From Strigamia acuminata (Eukaryota; Arthropoda; Chilopoda; Geophilomorpha; Linotaeniidae), in contig OX442322.1 in NCBI GenBank assembly GCA_949358305.1, positions 6,014,001 to 6,078,000 of the forward strand: 64,000 bases of DNA, given 5' to 3'. A program made the position numbers and the translations under genes. The notes under the pieces are model-generated. The model saw only the letters and a list, made by a program, of their open reading frames with translations. It searched no databases and was not told the DNA's origin. Shown piece after piece: positions 9,691 to 20,536 of the stretch; position 1 is the first letter of the stretch, and each line of letters opens with the position of its first letter.

Positions 9691-10686
9691 GCTATTAAAT
9701 TAGCAACATTCTCGGCTAATTATCGACGTAAAATTTGCAAAATTTGCGAATTTGCGCCGAACTTGTTATTTTCAGATTTTCAACCGTTTTTCGACCCGAA
9801 AACGTCTGCACGACGTTCTCGCTGCTGCCTGAGACGTTCAATCAACGTTTAGGACCATTCACGACGTCGATCTCACCATTTTTGAATTTAATTTAGCCAG
9901 AAATTGTGCGGGATTCGCAAATTTCTAGGCAAATATTGTATTTTTCCGTTTTCACAGATTTTCAACAGATCACCACAGCCAAGGCTGTTTTTCCAGCAAT
10001 TCTTTAGTTAATGTTGTCCGAAACCACGCGGGATTCGCGGATTTCGAGACGAATTATTTTCTTTTTCAGATTTCGCGACTTTTTCGAATTCCGACACCGT
10101 TTAGCGAAGTGCGACGGTTCCAACGAGAACCCAATACTCGATTATTGGCGGCTTAGTTCCCCGGTGAACGGTCGTAATCTGCGATCTATCAAGAGGAAGA
10201 AGAGCCTCGAATTTTTCGAGAAGAATTCGGACATTAACGTCCGAATTGCGTTTTCTCCGGCTTTTCGAGAAAGCCGAGCCGCGCCTTCATTTGCGCGAGG
10301 ATCGCAACCGCGATCGATTCACCTATTTCTCCTTTTTCGAAATACCATTGTTAACTTTAAGATAAATTTAAGGCTTTTGGGGGTTCCTTTAGAATCGTGT
10401 TTGCTCTTCGATCGAGTCCGATCACGCTTACACGTATTCTCCGGTTGTGCTTGTCGTGGTACAAGTGAAGTTTCCCGCGGCTCCAGGAAGCCGATCGGAC
10501 CCTTTCAGACTGGCAACCGGAGGTTATTTGATTCCTTCAGAAGGAATTGCCCAATTTGTGGTTTGTCGCCTCGAACACCGAGGGAACCGTGTAGTGAAGT
10601 GCTCCGAATAGTGAATTGTGCTCCGATTCTGTGCCACTCTCTGAGCCTTTGTGTTCTCCGCGTCGTGTCTCGTCCAGCGATTCAAA
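9691..10686 (+). promoter_or_regulatory. Element C leader (about 1 kb)
   Basis: A long untranslated leader lies between the PBS and the gag ATG. It has an open stretch from about 10011 in another frame that shows no protein similarity I recognise. The last 300 bases contain the conserved three-hairpin block annotated separately. Confidence 0.6.
10375..10547 (+). ncRNA. Conserved leader RNA element, copy in element C
   Basis: The block begins TTTTGGGGGTTCCTTTAG and holds three hairpins: GATCG-AGTC-CGATC (10410-10423), CGGCT-CCAGGA-AGCCG (10478-10493) and ATTCCTT-CAG-AAGGAAT (10531-10547). The same order, with the same loops and different but still complementary stems, occurs in the leaders of D and J, and in K with one weaker middle hairpin. 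Possible roles are RNA packaging, dimerisation or translation initiation; the sequence does not say which. Confidence 0.75.
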
Positions 10687-13600
10687 ATGCACAAATCAGG
10701 GAATCCGAACAATTTAATTACGGTTCTTGGTGTCGACAATTACGAACAATGGCGATTGTCGATGCAGTTTCTCCTGAAATCTGAAGGACTTTGGCGCCAC
10801 ATAACGGAGGACAAAGAGGCAGAACACATTGCCACCCTGACGGCTAAAGAACTTGATCGCTTCAACATAAAGAGGGACAAGGCGCTAGGCCTCATATACC
10901 TCCATGTGAGCCCCGCCAAGCGTACTGTTTTGGAAACCTGTAACACGCCAAAGGAGGCTTGGGACAAGTTGGCGAAAACATATGCGCCCAGCTCTAGAGC
11001 CCGTCAAGCGGCGATGCGCTGGGAGTTCCTCAGCCTCCAACTCCAACCTGGCGAAGATGTGCCAGATTTCATTGCCCGCGTGGACAATTACGTGCGCCAA
11101 TTAAGCGACGTCAATGAAGTCATCAGTCCGGTTTACTACGCGTACCAGTATCTGAAGTGTCTGCCGCCCGAATATGCTCAGGCGACCTTCGCAATATACC
11201 ATTGGCCGGATCCTCAATTCACGCCGAAGGATGTTGCCGAACAATTGATTTCCGAGCACAAGCGGCTCAAATCCATCGGGTTACTCGGAACGAGCCAATC
11301 AGCAGCTCACGCGTCTATGAAGGGACAATTCCGACCCCGAAATAAATCCGGACCTCGTGATATCTCGACAGTGAAATGTTTTAATTGTGACCAGCTCGGA
11401 CATTACGCAAACCGATGTCCACGCCCGCCCCGTCAACAACAGGACCAACCTACGGTTTCACTCCAACGTAATTCTCGGAGCAAAAGTCGCAGGCGCAACA
11501 AGAACGCTGCTGCGAAGGCCAACAACGCGCGTCCCCGAGAAAGCTCGCATCCACACCGAGAGGGGACATATTTCGTCAATGCGCCGCAGGTTATCCAACG
11601 TCCAGTCGCTCATTTCATGCAATCCAATGAGTGGATTCTGGATTGCGGCGCTACAGATCACGTATCTCACGTGCGTGCCGGTTTCACCGAGTTCACCGAT
11701 GTCATTCCATTCGACATCGAGTTGGGACAGGGAAAATCCCAAGTCACGGGCAAAGGAACGGTGCGTTTGTTAATGGCCATCGACAAGACCCGCTGCACCG
11801 TGAATTTGACCAATGTTCTTTACGCGCCGAATTTCGAGGCAAACTTGATTTCGGTTTCGAAGATAGACAAGGCGCGACATCACATCCACATTTTCAATAG
11901 TGAGATACATGTTTACAAATCGGACATTCGCAGCCCTCTTATCCGTGCAAAGGAGAGAGGAAGTCTTTATTATGTGGACGGTTTGTGTACGAATCCGACA
12001 TTTGCGACAACGGTTTCTCCCATTGTACAACCGATTCCAACGCTACCGCCGCAAATGTACGTGACAACAGAAGAGGATTTTATTAAAATTCCCAAACCGA
12101 AAAAGGGAAAAGGACAGCAAAGAGAAATTACGGATTTTCGGATTGAAATGCCGCTAGTTGAACCCGCGAAGCAAATTCCCGTCCAACAAGCTCCCATTCC
12201 AACCAATCCGATTCCTCCTCCTATCCCTACTCAAATCCACAACAATTTGACCACCCCTCCTTCCTATGCGAGTGCCCTACAGTCAATCCCAACGGCAACC
12301 CCTATTGCAATTCCAAATGCAAATTCCTTTCCTCCCCTCGGCAACCCGTCTCAACCGAAAAAGAAGGTCATCGCCAATTCAGCCTCCGTCAAGGACGCCA
12401 CCGGCTTATGGCATAGCCGGCTTGGCCACCTTCATACGAATGGAATGAAGCTGTTGGCCGCAAACGACCAAGTTTACGGAATGTCACCAGGGGAAGTGAG
12501 CAGGGAATTGGCCTGCAACGATTGCAGAATAGCCAAATCGACAAAACCTTCTCATAAGCCTGATCCGAATCCCTCGACTACGAAGCCTTTGGACCTTCTC
12601 CACATGGATATTTGGGGGCCAGCCCCAGTTCCATCGTTTGGAGGAGCGCGTTTCGTCCTTACTGTCATCGACGACGCAACACGCTATTGCTGGATTATAC
12701 CGCTAGCCCAGAAATCGCAGGTTTTCGCAACCTTTAAGGACTTCGTCGCTCGAGTTGAGAGAATCCAGGACACGCAAATAAAAGCAATTCGGACTGATCG
12801 AGGCGGAGAGTTTATGTCAAACGAGTTTCTCCGATATCTACAAGACAAGGGCATCCAGGGTCAGCGAACGAATCCGTCATCGCCACAGATGAATGGCACG
12901 GCCGAGCGCATAAACAGGACAATGGCCGACAACTTTCGTGCAGTCTTATCCGAAACCAAGTTGCCGGAGGCGCTCTGGGCCGAGCTCTCGGTCACGTTTG
13001 CCTACATCAAGAATCGGAGCCCTCATTCTCGACTTAATAATCAGGTCCCATACATCCTTTGGCGACAGAGAGCCCTTTCGTTACGACATCTACGGAAGGT
13101 CGGTTCCAAGTGCTGGGTGCACTACACCGCGCCAGGCCGCAGGAAACTGGATCCGCGGGCCTGGGAGGGATATTTAGTCGGCTACGCTTCAGGGACCCGT
13201 GGATACAGAATTTGGAACCCAACTGACAACAAAGTCTACGAATCTATTCACGTTAAGATCGATGAGCGCCAGTCGTATCGGAAATCCATCAAAATTTTGA
13301 CGCAGCAGCTGCAACAGTCGTTTACTGGTCCCGGACAACAAACCGTTACATTTGATGATAACCTACATTACCATCAGTGGCCGAAGGGATCTGATTCCGA
13401 GGCGTCGGAACATTCTGCGAACGATTCCGAACGTGTGTCGACGGCATCCGCTTCGATGCACACGCCTCTGGCTTTTCCGCACATCCACATACCACCACCG
13501 ACAACTCCGGAACGGGCATTGCTGGATTTATGTGCGACATTACCTCCAGGTTCTGCGTCTCTTCGTCAATCCCATCATATCTCGTACGAAGAGGAACGTG

Positions 13601-14902
13601 ACACCGACCTCGACATCCGAGAGATGGACGAATTGTCGATTTATCCGGAAACATCCGAACGCGTTGACGCATCAGCGGAACAATCGGCTCGACAATCGCC
13701 TCCAACAACTCCTCGTACATCCGCTCCACCCTCGCCTCAACGTCCGGCAGCACCTCCACTTCCTCGCGAAACGCCGGTGCCGACGCCAAGGTTCATTACA
13801 ACCCGTCGTCAACAACGCGTCGACGATCACGCTACGCAAGGGTTGCAAATCTTCGACCCCGATCCCAGTTCACCAGCGACTGCGCGCCACACCACTCATA
13901 AGTGGCGATTCGTCGGTGGAGATAGCGAGTGCCGTGAATGGGTACGCGAGGAACATCTCAGAAAGGATCAAAAACCCGGGAAAATCTTGATCGATGTCTA
14001 TTATTTTCCAACTCCGAAGATCCGTCTAAGATCTTATCACGACATCGAGGAGTATTGCATGTTAAATAACATCGATTACGACCCCGGACTATTTTTCTTC
14101 GGTAATCTCGAACACAAGTTACCAGTTCTTCCGGGCGTTCGTCATGCGGCTCATTTATGCCGAACCGAACCGGCTTCGTTTGCCGAAATTCCGAAATTCA
14201 ACGACGCTCCGAAGTGGCGGGAAGCCATCCAAGAGGAACTGGACACTTTCAAAGAGCGGGAGATTTACACCGAAGTTCCCCGACCACCGGACACGACAAT
14301 ACTCGGCTGCAAGTGGATTTTTAAGCTAAAGACCGATGCAACCGGAACCGTCACTCGATACCGAGCACGCTTAGTAGCGCAAGGTTTTTACCAAACCCTC
14401 GGTGTAGATTTCGATGAAGTATTTAGCCCGGTCGTGAACTTCGTGTTAATTCGTCTATTTTTCTGCCTTCTCGTCGTACTCCGCGGTTGGAAGGACGCCC
14501 ATCTCGATGTGAAATGTGCGTACCTGTATGGGGAGCTCAAGCATAAAGTCTACATGCGAATCCCCGCAGGTGCCACATGCTCCGACTCGAATAACGTGTG
14601 GCTTCTCCTCAAGTCGCTATATGGGCTCCACCAATCCGGCAGGCAATGGTTCGAAAAACTCGACGAAACTCTTCGGGCCCTCGGATTTCGAAAGATGCCG
14701 GCATGCAATTGTGTCTACGTACTCGGCAACACCGCTGTCATGCTGGTTTACGTGGATGACATCGTTGTATTCTATGCATCCGACAGTGTTTTCACACAGC
14801 TGATTCGACTCATCAGTTCAAAATTCGATATCGTAAATCTCGGCCCGATCACGAAGCTCCTAGGCGTCGAGTTCATCCGCGACGCCGGACGCACGTTTAT
14901 TA
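10687..14902 (+). CDS. Element C copia gag-pol polyprotein, N-terminal part
   Basis: The ATG at 10687 (AAAATGCA) follows the leader. In order: gag of the UBN2 type (about residues 1-200), zinc knuckle CFNCDQLGHYANRC (near residue 231), protease WILDCGATDHV (near 316), a proline-rich linker (about 455-550), pre-integrase zinc region (WHSRLGHLH...CNDCRIAKS), integrase with D (HMDIWGPAP), D (IRTDRGGEF) and E (NGTAERINR), then reverse transcriptase with LVYVDDIVVF near residue 1357. The frame runs into element D at 14903. Removing D with one TATTA copy joins it to 31658-32445 as 5,004 bases, divisible by three, giving about 1,667 residues with no stop. It was coding-competent before D inserted. 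Confidence 0.95.
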
Positions 14903-15372
14903 TGTTGTTTATCGATGCCAAACAGTCCTCCGTACTTGTTTTGCGCATTTCTTAAAGTATTACTGCATTATGCAGCCTAGTGTATTTATTAGGATTTATT
15001 TCATTATTTAACATTGGGCATAATGCTGCCTGCATCATGTTAGTATTAGTTTACTTTTTCCAACACCAGATGGTGTCACTTGTATGTTTTCTCTCAATCA
15101 CAATGGCCGCTTGCATGCCAGCAAGCACTCATGTATTTTCTCCATCTAAATGGACCAAATTATGTAAGCATTTTCGTTTTTATTAAACATTTAGTTTATT
15201 TTACATTGTGTTTGCTATATATGAGCACTTTAGAGTGCAGTGACTTTATTTTCCACCATTTTCAAGCGCTGGAGGTGCGCGCACGTCATTGCGCTCATAT
15301 TAGCCGTGTTTCGGCATTTAAACTCGCTTCCACACACAGTATTTTATACTGTGAGCGCACTCCTCTGCTACA
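14903..15372 (+). repeat. Element D 5' LTR (470 bp)
   Basis: It begins TGTTGTTTATCG and ends CTCTGCTACA, and matches 31183-31652. Confidence 0.95.
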
Positions 15373-15374
15373 AG

Positions 15375-15392
15375 TGGTAGCAGAGGGTGGTT
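15375..15392 (+). other. Element D primer-binding site
   Basis: TGGTAGCAGAGGGTGGTT is complementary to the initiator tRNA-Met 3' end with one mismatch. Confidence 0.85.
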
Positions 15393-16223
15393 GCTATCCT
15401 TGCAGCACGCCGAAACCGCTAATTTTTATCGCCATTTTCGCGAAATTCGCGAATTTGCGATAAATTTTCTATTTGCAGATTACGCCGATTTCCGCGACGA
15501 TTTTCGTCTCTAGAACATTCGAGACGACACGCCGACGTTCTCACGTAGTCTGCACAACCAACTCTACGATTTTTCATTTAATTTCGTCCGAATTTCTGCG
15601 GGTTTCGCAATTTTCGAGACGAATTTCAATTTATTTTCAGATTTTCGCCGTTTTCCAACGAGATTCGACGTTGGAAACCCGCTTTACACAGCGTGAACGA
15701 CGAATTGGATATCCCGACCTCGTACACAGTGTACGGTCGTTGTTACGACGATTTTCCAGGATTTTCGCATTTTAAATGCGCAACAACGCCATTTTCGATT
15801 CTCGAATATTGGCGCAACGTCTCATCACACTAATTAATACTTGCCTTTCAGTTGTCGTAATTAGCTTGTTAGTATTTAAGGTCGTATTAAGTTTTTGTGG
15901 GTCCTTTAGAATAGTTTTTGCTCTTCTGTTCCAGTCGGAACTACCGCATTAACTCATTCCTAGCCAGTGCTTACCGTGGCCAACAGGTACTCCCGCGCCT
16001 CCAGGCAGGCGAACGGACCCCTGTGTGTTGGCTGGCTAGGGTTATTTGGCCACTTCAGAAGTGGTCGCCCAATTCGATTGATATCCGCTTTGACAGTGCT
16101 CCGATTAGTGCGCCGTATTTGTGTAGTGCTACGCGATATTGTGCACCGAGACCGTCAAGTGCTCCAATTGTACCATTCTCCATCCAGTGTGTTTTGCTAC
16201 GGGTTGTTTCGTAACTCCACGTC
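15393..16223 (+). promoter_or_regulatory. Element D leader
   Basis: An untranslated leader of about 0.83 kb runs between the PBS and the ATG at 16224. Its distal third carries the conserved three-hairpin block. No open frame in it looks coding. Confidence 0.6.
15892..16066 (+). ncRNA. Conserved leader RNA element, copy in element D
   Basis: It begins TTTTGTGGGTCCTTTAG. Hairpins: GTTCC-AGTC-GGAAC (15928-15941), CGCCT-CCAGGC-AGGCG (15996-16011) and CCACTT-CAG-AAGTGG (within 16048-16066). Loop sequences equal those in C while the stems differ by paired changes. Confidence 0.75.
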
Positions 16224-19200
16224 ATGTCGAAGTCCGCAGACGAAAATCCAGGACGTCTTCCCATCCTTAGCGTAGGAAACTACGAACTTTGGCAGCGCTC
16301 AATGCGCATGGTACTCCGAAGCGAGGAATTGTGGGAACACGTAACGGAAGAAGAAGAGCAAGATTTCCTTAAAACCGCCGGAGATAAGGAAAAGAAGAAA
16401 TACAAGCGTCGTAAAGCCAAGGCATTAGGCTTAATATACTGTTCTGTAAGCGAGGCGAAGAAGTCTGCGCTGGATGATTGTAAAACCCCGAAGGAAGCAT
16501 GGGACATTTTAGCCAACATTTATGCGCCATCATCTCGCGCACGACAGGCAGCCATGCGCCGCGAATTTTTGAATTTGCGCCTAGAGCAGGGCGAAGATAT
16601 GGCCGACTTCTTAGGACGCGTTGACTATCATGTCCGCCAAATGAAGGATATCGGAGAGATAACTTCGTCTGATCACCACGCTTACCAATACTTGGACTTA
16701 TTACCTCGTGAATATTCACAAATTTCATTCACGACATATCACTTGCCCAAAGGAGAATTTACACCAAAGAAAGTGTCTGAACAATTGCTCGCGGAACATA
16801 TGCGACTCAAAGCTATGGATTCGCGCGACATAGACAATTCTAAATCTCCACGTGCCTATGCTGGTGAAAAACAGCAACGTGGGAGAAATTGTTCTCGTCC
16901 CTCTCGACCGTTGTCTTCGGTGCAGTGCTTCAACTGCCAGGAATTTGGCCATTACGCAAATAAATGTCCTTTGCCATCGCGCCGAGATGACAAGAATCAA
17001 CCGGCAGCTTCACTTCAAAGGAAGCCAAGAAGTTCTAGCCGCAAACGCAATAAGAACTCAAACCGTGATGATTCGAGGCCAAGGGGGAATTCCAGCGCAA
17101 GACGGGAAACGAACTTTTTCGCCAGTGCGCCTCAACCAATGCCCACAATTCACTTCATGCAATCACATGAATGGATAGTGGATTGTGGGGCAACGGATCA
17201 TGTGTGCCACGTCCAGGCTTGGTTTCAGGACTTTGTTAAAGTTGTGCCCTTTAACATAGCATTAGGTCAAGGACATTCCGAAGTTCTAGGAAAGGGCAAA
17301 GTCCAGATTATCTCCATGATTAACAACGTAGAATGTGTCGTAAATCTCCAAGATGTGTTGTATGCGCCAAAATTTGAGGCAAATTTGATTTCAGTGTCAA
17401 AAATAGACAAAACTAAACATCACATCCATATTTGGAATGGAGACGTCTATGTCTACAAATCCGACATTAAACATCCAATGCTTCGGGCCAAAGAAAAGGG
17501 CGGCCTTTATTATGTCGACGGCTTGTGCCCACCTTCAACGTTGATATCAACAGTGGATGTGCCTATTGCGCAGTCGACCGCTCCGACCTGAACATTAGTC
17601 ACGACAGAAGAGGATTTCATCCAGTATCCAAGGGCAAAGAAAAAGTCGAAAGATCCTGAACTTTTTACTGATTTTCGGCTCGAATTCCCTCCTTTGCCAA
17701 ATGAAATTCCTCCACCTGCACCAATCAAAGTAACCCAGTCCAAGACACCTCCTGTACCTGTTCCTACCAACCCATTACCTCAAGTCCCATCCTTTGCCGA
17801 GACATTAAAGGCAAACCCACCGATCTCCCAACCGAGTTCAAATTCAAAACCGAATTCAAAGCCAACCAACGCAAAGAAGGTTGCAGCACCATCGGTTAAA
17901 AAGGATGCGACTGGGATATGGCACAGCAGATTGGGTCATCTTCACACCAATGCAATGAAACTTTTGGCCGGAAATAACCAAGTTTATGGAGTCACACCGG
18001 CAGAAGTAAACAAAGAACTTTCATGTAATCATTGTCGAATTGCGAAATCAACGCGCATTTCTCACAAACCGGATGAACATCCAATTTCAACAAAGGCTTT
18101 AGATCTCCTACACATGGACGTGTGGGGAGCTTCAAGAACGACTTCCTATGGAGGCGCGCGTTATGTGCTAACGATTATCGATGACGCCACGCGCTATGCC
18201 TGGATATTTCCGATGGCCCAAAAATCCCAAGTGTTTGGACTCTTTAAGGACTATGTCACACGAATTGAACGAGTGACGGGCAAACGAGTCAAGGCCATCC
18301 GAACAGACCGAGGAGGGGAATTCTTATCAAACGAATTCGACCGCTATTTAAAGGAAACTGGGATTCAGGCCCAAAGGACCAATCCACATAGCCCCGCTAT
18401 GAATGGCACAGCGGAGCGAATAAACCGCACCATGGCGGATTACACGCGTGCCATACTAGATGAAACTGGACTTCCAAACGAACTTTGGGCGGAATTTGCA
18501 GTGACTTTCTCGTACATAAAGAACCGGTGTCCTCATTCTCGTCTCAAAAATGAGGTGCCCTATATCCTGTGGCGACGACGTGCCCTTTCGCTCAGACACC
18601 TGCGCAAGTTAGGCTCCAAGTGCTGGGTTCATCATACAGCGCCCGGCAGGGACAAATTGGATCCACGAGCTTGGGAGGGCTATTTAGTCGGCTACGCCAC
18701 GACAACGCGAGGTTATCGCGTCTGGAATCCAACAGATAACAAGGTTATCGAGTCCATTCACGTCAAAATAGATGAACAGCAGTCCTATAAACGCTCAAAT
18801 CATTATCGAGGTCCACAGGAACCGTGGACAGGACCAGATTTGGACCAAACGCATCAAGCGTCACAAATTTATGAACCATTGCGCATTTCACAACCGCAAG
18901 TGAGATTTGACGACGAGTTGGAATATACCAATTGGCCCAAATTTCCGGATTCAGAAGATGAATGCGATACAGACTATGACTCTGACGATTCAGCTCCGCC
19001 AGGCGCTCAAGCCCGGACACCACCAGGGTCTCCAATTAGGATTCCAACACTTGTCCAATCTCCAATAATTTCTCCAGTGATATCTCGAGCGCCAAGCCCA
19101 CTTATCACACCAGGTAATACACCAACTCACACACCGCCAGGAACACCACCGGGTTCACCACCACGTTTCGTGAATGCTCGTCGAGGCTCTCGAGGGAATG

Positions 19201-19665
19201 CACCTCAAGCACATCCAGCAGCACAGCATGGCCCACCTCCAACTGGAGCTGCAACTGCATATAAATGGCGTTACATTGGTGGAGATACCGAGTGTAGACA
19301 CTGGAAAAGAGAGGAACATTTGCGCAAAGTGCAGGAACCTGGCAAATTAAAAACAGATGTTTATTATTTCCCAGAAGCGGGACTCCGATTACGTTCTAGA
19401 GGTGAAGTTGAGGAATTCTGTCACATGAACAATATTCCTTATGATTCTGAACTGTTTTATTTTGGCAATATGGAATATGAATTGGAGGATCTTCCACAAC
19501 CACTTCCCAGAGTGCACCTTTGTCGTCGTGATCCCACTAGTTACGCAGAGGCTGTAAGATTTCCGGATTCGACCAAATGGCAGGAAGCCATTAATGAAGA
19601 GTTAGACACTTTTGCAGAAAGAGGCGTCTATGAAGAGGTCCCAAAACCGGAAAATACAACCATAT
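16224..19665 (+). pseudogene. Element D copia gag-pol polyprotein, N-terminal part, one in-frame TGA
   Basis: The ATG at 16224 is preceded by the leader. Domains follow the same order as in C: UBN2 gag, zinc knuckle CFNCQEFGHYANKC (near residue 236), protease WIVDCGATDHV (near 318), pre-integrase region (WHSRLGHLH...CNHCRIAKS) and integrase with HMDVWGAS, IRTDRGGEF and NGTAERINR. A single TGA at 17589-17591 lies in the variable proline-rich linker after the protease; the frame is otherwise open. Gypsy E enters at 19666. Joined to 29578-30974 with one ATAT copy the total is 4,839 bases, divisible by three (1,612 codons before the final stop). The TGA may be a simple mutation or may be read through; one copy cannot decide. 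Confidence 0.93.
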
Positions 19666-20235
19666 TGTTACGTGGATTCTGGGCTTCCATCCGAGTTCCA
19701 CGCAACTGTATTTTGACTGAGTGATAGAGAAAGAATGAGGCGTTGTTTATAGTTTTCAAATTCAAATCTGATCTTTATTAGATCGGACAGACAAAGTCTG
19801 TTCGACCTTCATTAATTGTGCGCTTTACAACTCGAATAAATCATCACTATTAACCTTGAATGAAATGGCATTTATATTATATTAATTCAATACAACTAAA
19901 TAACACTTTACAACTGGGTGATAAATTGCATAAATCATAATATCAGAAGATAGCCGTCAGCCGTACCCTTTGTTTATCGGGCGACATTAGGCTAGTAAGT
20001 TAAATTGATGTTCTCTGAAAAGCAACATAAGATTAAGTGAGCTGTCTTAGAGTGGGTCAGTTCATAGGAAATCTCCTATTCTACCCTTAATCGAATTGAT
20101 CGGTCTAACAGACGACGATGACGGTTTCCAATCGCCACGCCATCTGTTGCCGAAATTTAGCAACATTAAACCAATAATGGATCAAATTACGTGTTACGAA
20201 TCGCGCATTAATCGACACGGTTCGTACACGTGACA
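19666..20235 (-). repeat. Element E 3' LTR (570 bp)
   Basis: It matches 29004-29573 except for one a/g difference I could find. A purine tract (AAAAAAGGGAGT in element sense) abuts it at 20236-20247. Confidence 0.95.
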
Positions 20236-20536
20236 ACTCCCTTTTTTGCTGTGATTTGGACCCCAAATTACAAATTTCGGTCCAGACAGGTCTCTTTTAT
20301 AGTCGGACATTCTTAAGGAATGTTCGGTTGCTCTTTGCTTTTTATACAAGTTATCACTCAGCTGTTTTACAATTATTTCTCAAAATCAAAAGAAAATTTC
20401 ACAATTTTTACATGTACTCCCTTTTAGTTTAATTTATACAGGTCTTTTGTATTTCTATGTTTTATTTTACATGTTTTTTTTCTGAAATGAAATGAAAAGT
20501 ACAAAACTCAAATAACTCAAAATAAAAAAATAAACT
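20236..20536 (-). other. Element E 3' untranslated region with polypurine tract
   Basis: About 300 A/T-rich bases separate the ORF3 stop from the 3' LTR. The polypurine tract is at the LTR edge. Nothing else is recognised. Confidence 0.6.

Noticed and set aside
10011-10686. Coding exon in the C leader
   Set aside because: The frame is open but translates to Arg/Phe/Ser-rich sequence without motifs, is not kept in D, and overlaps the conserved hairpin block and the gag start in another register.
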